NCBI GenBank assembly: GCA_030141605.1
Contig: JAQGDQ010000093.1
Location: 372,001-436,000 of the forward strand
Length of the DNA: 64,000 nt
Direction: 5' to 3'
Source: Tubiluchus corallicola
Taxonomy: Eukaryota; Priapulida; Priapulimorpha; Priapulimorphida; Tubiluchidae
The translations under genes were made by a program, and so were the position numbers. The notes under the pieces were generated by a model. The model did no database searches. It saw only the letters and a list, made by a program, of their open reading frames with translations, and was not told where the DNA came from. Positions 24,501 to 33,500 of this stretch are shown one piece after another. Each line of letters starts with the position of its first letter. Positions within the stretch are counted from its first letter, which is position 1.

Positions 24501-27500
24501 TACCAATGATATCACCCAGGTGTCGAACCCATGGCTGCCGCATTAGACTCATTATCATTATCATACATGTATGTAATGTGTGTGCACTTATCCACTCAGC
24601 TATGACCCCGTGTAAGTTTTTCATTTTTGTTGGCGAATTTCAGCTGTCAGCTGTTTCCGATGCAGCGTCGTTGCCAATTTTTTTCTTAAAAAATGTAGAA
24701 TTGATAATGGTTAAAATTAAAGTATTTCTACTAATTAATTATAATTTCAACAAAATCTACGTTTTCACTGTTTCTTTACGCGAGTAAGTAAATTGTTTGT
24801 TTTTTAGTTTGATCCGGAATTGGTGCTGGTATCCGCAGGTTTTGACGCGGCTCGGGGAGACCCTTTGGTAAGTTTCCATATTTCTTGTGTTTCTGGCAAC
24901 AAACTACACCTTTATAAGACCACACCCATACACCAACCAAAGTCAAATGTCAAAATAATCTTTAAAATCTTGAAATCAAACATACTATTTTTTCCAAAAT
25001 AACTTACTGAAAAGAATTGTTATCACACAAAGACAATTTCGCGTTTGTGCCACTAGTTCCTTGCTGTTACATGCATTTCGCCACTCATTAGTTAGACGGG
25101 CAATAACTCTTTCATTTCGGAAAGTGTTGCACAAAAACAGATGCTGTACCTCTCAGTTCAGATGTGTTAGTTTCTGATGAACTATGCACGTTCAACAGCT
25201 CGTGCGTGAGCACAACAAATTTAAAATTTGAATTTTTATCTTAAAATTTGCCTAGTTTTAGTTCAACACACTGAATATCTTTTAGTAGCACTGTACTTCA
25301 ATTTTCGCTTTCGCAAACTCGTGCAACATGCTCGTTTAATGTTTTTGCTGTCGAAAATTATGTTAGTTTGTGATAGTTGGGCTCGCTGCCATTAATTAAG
25401 TTTTTAATCTATTATTTAATTATCAGAAATGCTTTTGCGATTGAAAAATCTTCCTGTCTTCCTTTAAATAAATTTGATGGAATTTGACTTGTTCTAGTCT
25501 GTGTTTTATTGGTTTTGTTTTTCAGGGATGTTTGAAGGTGAGTCCGGAAGGATATGCTCACATGACACAATTGCTCAATGGACTCGCCAATGGACGGCTA
25601 ATCTTGGCGTTAGAAGTAATGTACCTCTCAACATAGACAACTAATTATGTGCTTGCAAACCTAAACAGTCCATAAGTCTGTATACTTAAAACTACGTTAT
25701 AATGCTTCAAAGTAGAATGCGCCAAAAATTTGGTCTAAAGTCAATTTTTTGTTTTTTTATAAAAACAAATGCTAAATATATTGGACTTTGGGTTGTTTAA
25801 CCAGATTGAAGCAAGTTATAGAGTGTGGTTCATAATCTTTTTCTAATGGAGAACTGGAACTAAGGGGTAACGATACAGAAGGATTTATTTCGTCAAAGTA
25901 TTGTTCAATTAATTGCAAATCTGACATACCCTCAAAATTTAGTATGAAAGCGTTGGGTGCTTCCCACAGCCCGTAGTCTTGATGGGTGTGGTCAGAGCAT
26001 GATGATCTGATAACTTTGTGATTAATATTGACCTATCACGAAGTACCGAGTGGACACTAAGATGATTAAAAACGTGCCATTGGTCAGTATTCATAAGACA
26101 AACTTGTGAGGCATCTGCAAGATGTGTTGGGGGATCTTGAGTTCATTGAGGCACTGTTTTAACAAATAATAGTTTTTCTATCTTTTATATCGTCTCATAT
26201 ATGAGTTTCATTCATTATATCGATCCAGTCTGAAGCACTAAATGTTTTGTTTATCACATGGTTCACATCATAATTTTCTGTTTATTTTCGTTACCTTTTT
26301 TACTTTCACAGGGTAGGGCATTCTTACATGCCCCGCCAGGTTAAACAACTACTTGTGGTGTATTAGCAGACTATTAACCTAGTTTCTACGTGGTCATTGT
26401 TAATTACATGTATTTGCATAGCACTTATATTCAAGCAGGCTGAGCAACTGCTTGTTGTGTGATACCTTGCACCTGTTCGTTATGTGGCTATTACATAAAA
26501 GCTGCTGTCAGTAACTGCCTGAGGTGTGTCATGAAAAGGACCTTTTACTTGAATATGGAAGTATATACGAAAGGATATGAAACATTTTCCGAGGAGAATA
26601 AGATTGTTTCTAAAACGTGGTGTCCCTCAAACTTTGGCACCCTATTGGTTAATACGCCCCTGTGAATCACCATGTAGTATCTTATCTACGGCTCGTGTGG
26701 GTGAATAACAATGGGAAACTGTGCAGTTTTTTATACACTCTGCCACATTACAAGCCAGAATCTAGCATACAAAAGGAGAGCCTAGAGAGCGATATGTTTT
26801 TCGTGACGGTAATGGTTCGTAGCTCATTATCGTGCATATTCCTTTAAGTTGAGCCACTGAATCAGCAGGGGTGTCTCGGTTATGTTTACATCCTCCCTGT
26901 AAAAAATAAACAGCCAAAGTTTACGAACGATCTTTCCATCTTTTATATCGTGCCATATACGAGCTTCATTCATCGTATCAGTCCATTTGGAAGCACCAAA
27001 TGATACCACCAGAGCATTTATCGAACCAACATGTCACTGACATAGCGTGCACATCTAACCACTCAATCGTGAATCCAGCCTCATGGCTATTTCTGTAAAA
27101 AAGTGTCAAAGTATCTAAATAGTTTTAGTTTATCAAAGAAATCTATATTATATTGTTACTTGATCTGTGCTCAAATCTGTTTCAGAGTTCTATAGTTCAA
27201 CCCAGTCATCTGTTACTATGGTTTTCTGTTTCAGGGAGGCTATAACTTGACGTCGATCAGTGTTTCCATGGCGATGTGCACAAAAGTGTTGCTAGGAGAC
27301 CCGTGTCCGTCTTTGCCATCGTTAGTGCCGTGTGCAAGGTAAGTAGAGTTGAATTAACTTTCATGTTGTCGAGCTAATCGCATATTGCATAAACTTATTT
27401 GATTCTGGTGTTCACAAAAACTTGTATTAATAGTAATAATAATGTGTTTGTGTGCTTTCAACCCAAAACCAGAAGTCGGCCTAGTTAAAACTATGTTATG

Positions 27501-30500
27501 ATGCTTCATAGCTGAATGCACCAAAAATTTGGTCAAATATATTCTAATATCAAATTATCAAGAAAATGTTCAAAAAATTCTAAAAAATTAATTTTGTAAC
27601 CCCTACCCGCTTTTCTGGCTAGAAACTAGTAATTCAATTGCAAAAAACTCGTATTTTCAAACGCCGATAGTAATTCGCAGAAGCAGTCATTTTGCTTCAG
27701 TTTTTTTTTCTGTTGCCAAGCCAAGATTTTCATCAGAAAGAGCCATCTATTGGATCTAAACATAACTTCAACGTGTTCTTGCAAAGTCCATAGCAACCTA
27801 CATTTTCGCGTCTAATATTTTTTTGTCTAATAATACAATAATAAGCTAATGCAGTAGCTGTAATTATCGGGATTAAATTTCAACAGAGACATGGTTTCCA
27901 AATATTATTGCTTGCTGCTTTCATGAATAGTGACAAAAATTGCAGAAAGAGCTCCATTTGTTTTGTTGCGTTTATGGACACATGGAAACAGTCAGTATGC
28001 ATCACGTATTATGCATTACATACACACGGAGTTGTAGCTTTAGTCATAGGCAACTAAGAAATTTGTAGCTGTTACATAAGTCCCTGTACTTGTGACAACA
28101 CTGAATCTTTGCTGTTAGTTCTCTCTCTTGTTCAATTGGTCTTGTGAATGATCCACTTAAGCCCCGAAACCCACTGAAACATGACGACTCATAAGTAGTG
28201 ACGATTATTTCCTTTTTTGTGGTGACATCTTGTGACAGATGACCGAATTTTTTGTCTGTTTTTTATCTTAGTGCTGTTGAGTCCATAAAGAGTGTGATTC
28301 GTGTCCAGAGTGTCCACTGGTCATCTTTGTGTTTTGACGGTGAGTGTTTCATGAAATATTTTGTCCATTTGAAATTTTGCATCACTGCAGATGAAAGTGA
28401 TGTCATTGGTCATCTCTGGGCAGTTATTATAAAAATTACTGTTGTAGAATTGAAGTAGAAAAAATTTACCTTGCTTGGGATTTGAACCTGGATTTTTGGT
28501 TCTGATAAAGTTCTTGGAAATTTATGTTCACACTTGTAAGTTCTAATCCACTTTTTTACATTCGTGAATCGCTTCTATGTACACTCATATCTCGTTTTGC
28601 CGGACAAAGTGGGGAGATGTCGGTCCGAATTTGCCGATTGTCCGTATTTACCGATACAGTAGGCGCCGTGTATTAGACTCACGGTAATGTAGAATCAATC
28701 ACTTAATTGTTTCAAAAACATCTAGTACTAGCCGCTTCTATGCAAAAGTATGTAAAAACTCTCGGAAATTGACTTAAATTACTCCGCATAATTTACTCTA
28801 TATTTTTATGCAAGTTGTTATACAGATGTAATGATATAAAGAAAGTGGTGGCCTGCCAACTAACGGTCAGCTCGCGAAATAACGGACTGCGTCCTTATTA
28901 TGCATGGCTTTTAACGGACCAGATTTTGTCCGAATTTTCCGATATCCGTAAAAGCGAGGTCCGGCAAACCGAGATATGAATGTACATGAACATGCTGCGG
29001 CACTCCAGTGTACAGTATTTTGTATAAAGTGTGTCCTATACTTTACTGTAAATATAAAGTACATTTCCTGTACTGTAAAGTACTCATGTGTCAATTTTTC
29101 ACTATTTTTCTATGTTGTCGTTATTATTTTTTACTATTTTTCCTCCGAGTCTGAATCAATTAATTTTTCTAAGAACGAAAATTTGGCTCAAAAATAAAGA
29201 ATTCTTTATGAAAATGTTGTTTATGTGTTGCATAACTGCTGTAATACGTAAGTTCTGACAACTCTTTGTGACTAATTGTAATTTCACTTTAGTGCACTCA
29301 ACATCGCAAAACCAGACATAATAAATTCCACTTTCAACTAGAACCGAATAAGCAAAATTAATAACAAACATAGAAGAATTAATAGGATTGAATGTGACTG
29401 CGGGTTTTATGAATGTCGTGCCATAAGAATCTGAAAGTTCACCGTGGTTTTTGGATCACCCTGTATCAATTTAAAGTTCAAGTGCTGCGAAACATGAACG
29501 TATCAGCTGAAAGTATTCATATTATTTGCATTGTGACTAAAAAAGGGCACTTCTGGGGGTTTTTTTTTTGTGAAGGAAGAGATGTTCGTGAGATTGAGAA
29601 TGCAAATACAGGGTGACTCAAAAGAAATTGTAGTAATATCACAGAATGGACCTGGACTTTTCATTATAACAATTTTCTGATCATATTATTATTAACATCA
29701 TTTATTTTTGAACACACGTTTACAGTTAAGTTGCATAAGTTGTTCAATTAAAAGAAATTAGTAGACTAGTAGCAAAAATGAAATAAATATTAACCACTGA
29801 CAACAACAACAACAAACATGGATATAGACAAAACAATTAATGTAAAAAGACACCTCATATTCTAACATTTCTCTCAATTGATACTTTGATAAAAAATTAG
29901 TTTCTGTTTTCATTACAACTTATACAATCTTTTGCTAAGTTTATTGTCGGTAGCTACTTGGTATGACTGGTATAATATAACTTGGTACGATCACACTTGT
30001 TGGCTTTCGTATGGTGCAGTGTTGGTATGCTTATAGCTTTTTTAGTGCTCTCTTTCTTTTGAAATGCCCTGTATTATGAGAATATTTATGGTACTTTAGC
30101 TGATTTTCCTGTGATAACGTCAGTTTCCGAAGTGGATTCTGCTAGATTTATCCAGACTGTTCCTGATGCTGCTGTACCATCACAATCAAAACCAGGTGCC
30201 GACTCTACTGTAAATCAACTGTCACAGGCTTTCGGAGGTTTATCAAGTAAGTGTTTGTTATTCAATTACTTGTCTTAATTGCTAGTAGAGGGAAGCACTT
30301 GTTGGAATGCATAGAACGATTATACTACCGAATTTGTGTCGCATTTTTTTAAATCGTGCATTGCAAACTTTTTGCACAGAGCCCTGAAAATGATGTTTCC
30401 AAGTAATCAAATCGTATTGCGAAATATCCGGTGATATTTTATCATAATATTGCACTGTTGCAAAGCATCCCTTTGTTTTGCAAAGACTGTAATAGTTTGT

Positions 30501-33500
30501 AGGAACATCCCAGTACTGTTCAATTTCATTTTTTGCAAACAATTCAGGGCTCTGTCTGTATTTTGTGATGGTTACGGGCTTAGTGGAAAACTCCTGCTTT
30601 TTATGAGATAAGTTACTAAAGAATGCTAAAAAGGGGACTTTAGTTTAGTGACATGCTCTTCAGATATGCTTGCCCCCTTTTATGCACAGTGTTTTATCTT
30701 TGATAATACAGACTGGCTGAACACTGTGCCTCACTTCTTCACACAAATGGCGGAGAGGAAATGATGAATTTCTGTGGCTTTTATTTGTTTTTTTCTGTTC
30801 CACATTGCAGTTAGTTTCATGAGTAAATTCATTACTAATTGAACTTTATAGTCGGCAAGCAACACATTTTTGTATTAAACCGTATCCCGCTTAACTCGTA
30901 CCTGGAAGTTTTGTAATTGACTTTAATAAATGAATTCCTTGAAATAATCCTGACTAATTCCTATGTCCGTTGTTTACCACAGTGAATGCTACTAATCTAA
31001 ACAACAGCAAGTTTTGTAATTGACTTTAATAAATGAATTCCTTGAAATAATTCTGACTAATTCCTATGTCTGTTGTTTACCACAGTGAATGCTACTAATC
31101 TAAACAGCGCAACCACCTCGGCTGAGACAACAATGCCCAACCCGAATGCGGAGGATTCTGGAAACATCTGCTCATCTCCTGCTTCCTCTTCCGATGCTGC
31201 ACAAAGGGGTGAAGATGGTAGTACAGCCCAAGAAGCAGCGCCTCTTTTGGGTGCAACCGGAGTGGCTGGAGGGGGTGCTGAAGTTGCAGCACGAGGTGCA
31301 GAAACTATAGCAGCAGGCTCTGAAGTAATAGAAGGGGCAATAAGAGGTGCCAAAGTGGTAGAAGGGGCAGTAGGAGGTGCTGAAGTGGTAGAAGAGGCAG
31401 CAGGAGGTGCCGCAGGGGCGACAGGCAGTGCCGATGAATCAAATTTAACAGCTTTTTTGCTGCTGGACTCTTCTGTGAAAGAGGTACCTGATTAAAATTA
31501 AAAATTAGAAAAATTAGAGAAGAAATTTTAATAAAGTAGATACATTAAATTTCAGATGGGCCATTTAATTTCACATGTTGCATGCACGGCCTGTGTTACA
31601 GCTACTAGTACACCTCAAACTGTGTGAGACAGTGATAGCGCATGTATAGGTACTGTGGAACAGCGGCACCCCTTATTTTCACTCAGTATTATCCATAATA
31701 TTTGATATAATAGGTCTTTTTTCTTTAGTTCTTTCTTTATACTTGTAGGGAATCAGAGCACGTGAGGGTAGTACTGTTTGCTTCACAGCCCAACATAGTG
31801 CGCTCCAGCAATATGGCGTTTGGCTGCTGTGCGCATGCGACCATGCGCATATGTCTGAGATAAGATGCTGCACTTTAAGTAGAAAGAGTACTGTCGCTCA
31901 CTGCAGCGTGTGTTGTCAGTTGTCACGTGCTTAAAAGCTGGGTACCGGCATATTCTTGGACAATTTAAGCTATTCGTAAGCAAACAATATTTTTTGTTTA
32001 GGATTCCATCAACTGTCTATATAAATTTTCGTATGTTTGTTTATATAATATTACAATTACAAATTACAGCCTTAAAATTATATATGTTTGTTTCGTTACA
32101 CAGAATTTTCTGAAGCAGCATCCCCAGTAATTTTGTCTACGAACCCCCACTGGTGTTAGGTTCATAAAATATACATTTCACAACCGATTTGAATATATTT
32201 CTTAAATTTTAAGAGCTTTTGTATTAAAATTTATTATTTATTAATTAAAATAGATGCAGTTGTGCAGTATTTTGCAACAGTAAAATGCTCATGATTGTTT
32301 TTCGGCAAATCAGCGTCAGAACTGGATTCGTAGAGCAATTTTTGGCATTCGCAACATGCAGAATTAGTTTCTAAAGTTTGCAGTAGAACTCCCGATTGCT
32401 TAGTACTCCCGTAATTTAGCAGAGTAAGTTGGATTGGTACTTCTGTTTAGCTGGTTCTGGTGAACAAGGAAACTCTTTTTTAAAGGAAAGAACAAGTCAC
32501 TTAGTATGTTGAGTCTATTTTACTGTTATCACTTAGCCTTAGAAAACTATAACAAAGAAATTTGCAAAAAAAACTTCCTATAATAAAGCATAAATTTAAA
32601 ATAAACTACATCTGAATAGAAATTTTCAGTTCTGATGGTTGCTGCCATTCGTTTGAAAATCATGACGTAACTGGGAGACTTCTTGACTTTTCGTAAGCTA
32701 GTCGTGGCTTTCCGTAAGCGCGCTCTGCTTAAACTAATTCAAACATCTGCAACTTACCTAATGTTTACGCAAAAATGTTACAAAATTAGCCATGTAATTT
32801 TTTTGTAAAAACTGATGAAGATTGACAATGTGCGCTACTTTTCTTCAAGATGAATGGCGCCATTGGAGGAATGATGGGCGTTCAAAATGGGAGTGCTCAA
32901 GCATGAAAGGATTGCGACTTTAAAGTGATTTTACTAATTACGCAAGGTGCTTATTGGAGTTTAATTACTAAATTCTTCTAACATCTTTGCGTAAACATTG
33001 AAATAATCCTAACTTCCCAGAAGGCTTGGCCTTTCCTTTAAATGTTGGGATACCAGTTGAGCACGCCCTACGCCGGGAGCACTAGACCAGCTTGCCAAGT
33101 TTTCATCAACTAGCGTGCACGTTCTAGATTTTTTTTATTTGGTCACATCTATTTCCAGGAAAAAATGTTCTGTGTTTTGCCATTGCCGTGGTGTCCACAC
33201 TTAGAGCTTGTGAGACCAGTGCCGCCTGGTGGAATAAATGTAAATCAGCCGTGTTTGACTTGCGAAAGCTGTGTGGAAAATTGGATCTGCCTCAAGTGTT
33301 ATCAGGTAATTTTAATCTATTGTCAACCGTTGGAGCTTTCCTCTTTTTGCCCCAATCAAGTGATCTGACAGTCAAGTGATCTGACAGTTTTAAGACCTGC
33401 TAACCACTCAGCCAAATTTGCAGGCCCTATACAAATGTAATACCAAAAATAGACCGTTATAAGTTTGACAGTGGTAACTTTAATAGTAGTCGAATGGGTG

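Noticed and set aside
28470-28570. Possible tRNA or SINE (box B-like ggatttgaacc on the minus strand)
   Set aside because: No convincing box A at the right distance and no cloverleaf.
31073-31495. 140-codon frame as an independent gene
   Set aside because: It is the HDAC6 linker exon read with a few intronic codons at each end.
33383-33425. Box A-like GGCTGAGTGGTTAG on the minus strand
   Set aside because: No box B follows; at most a truncated SINE head.
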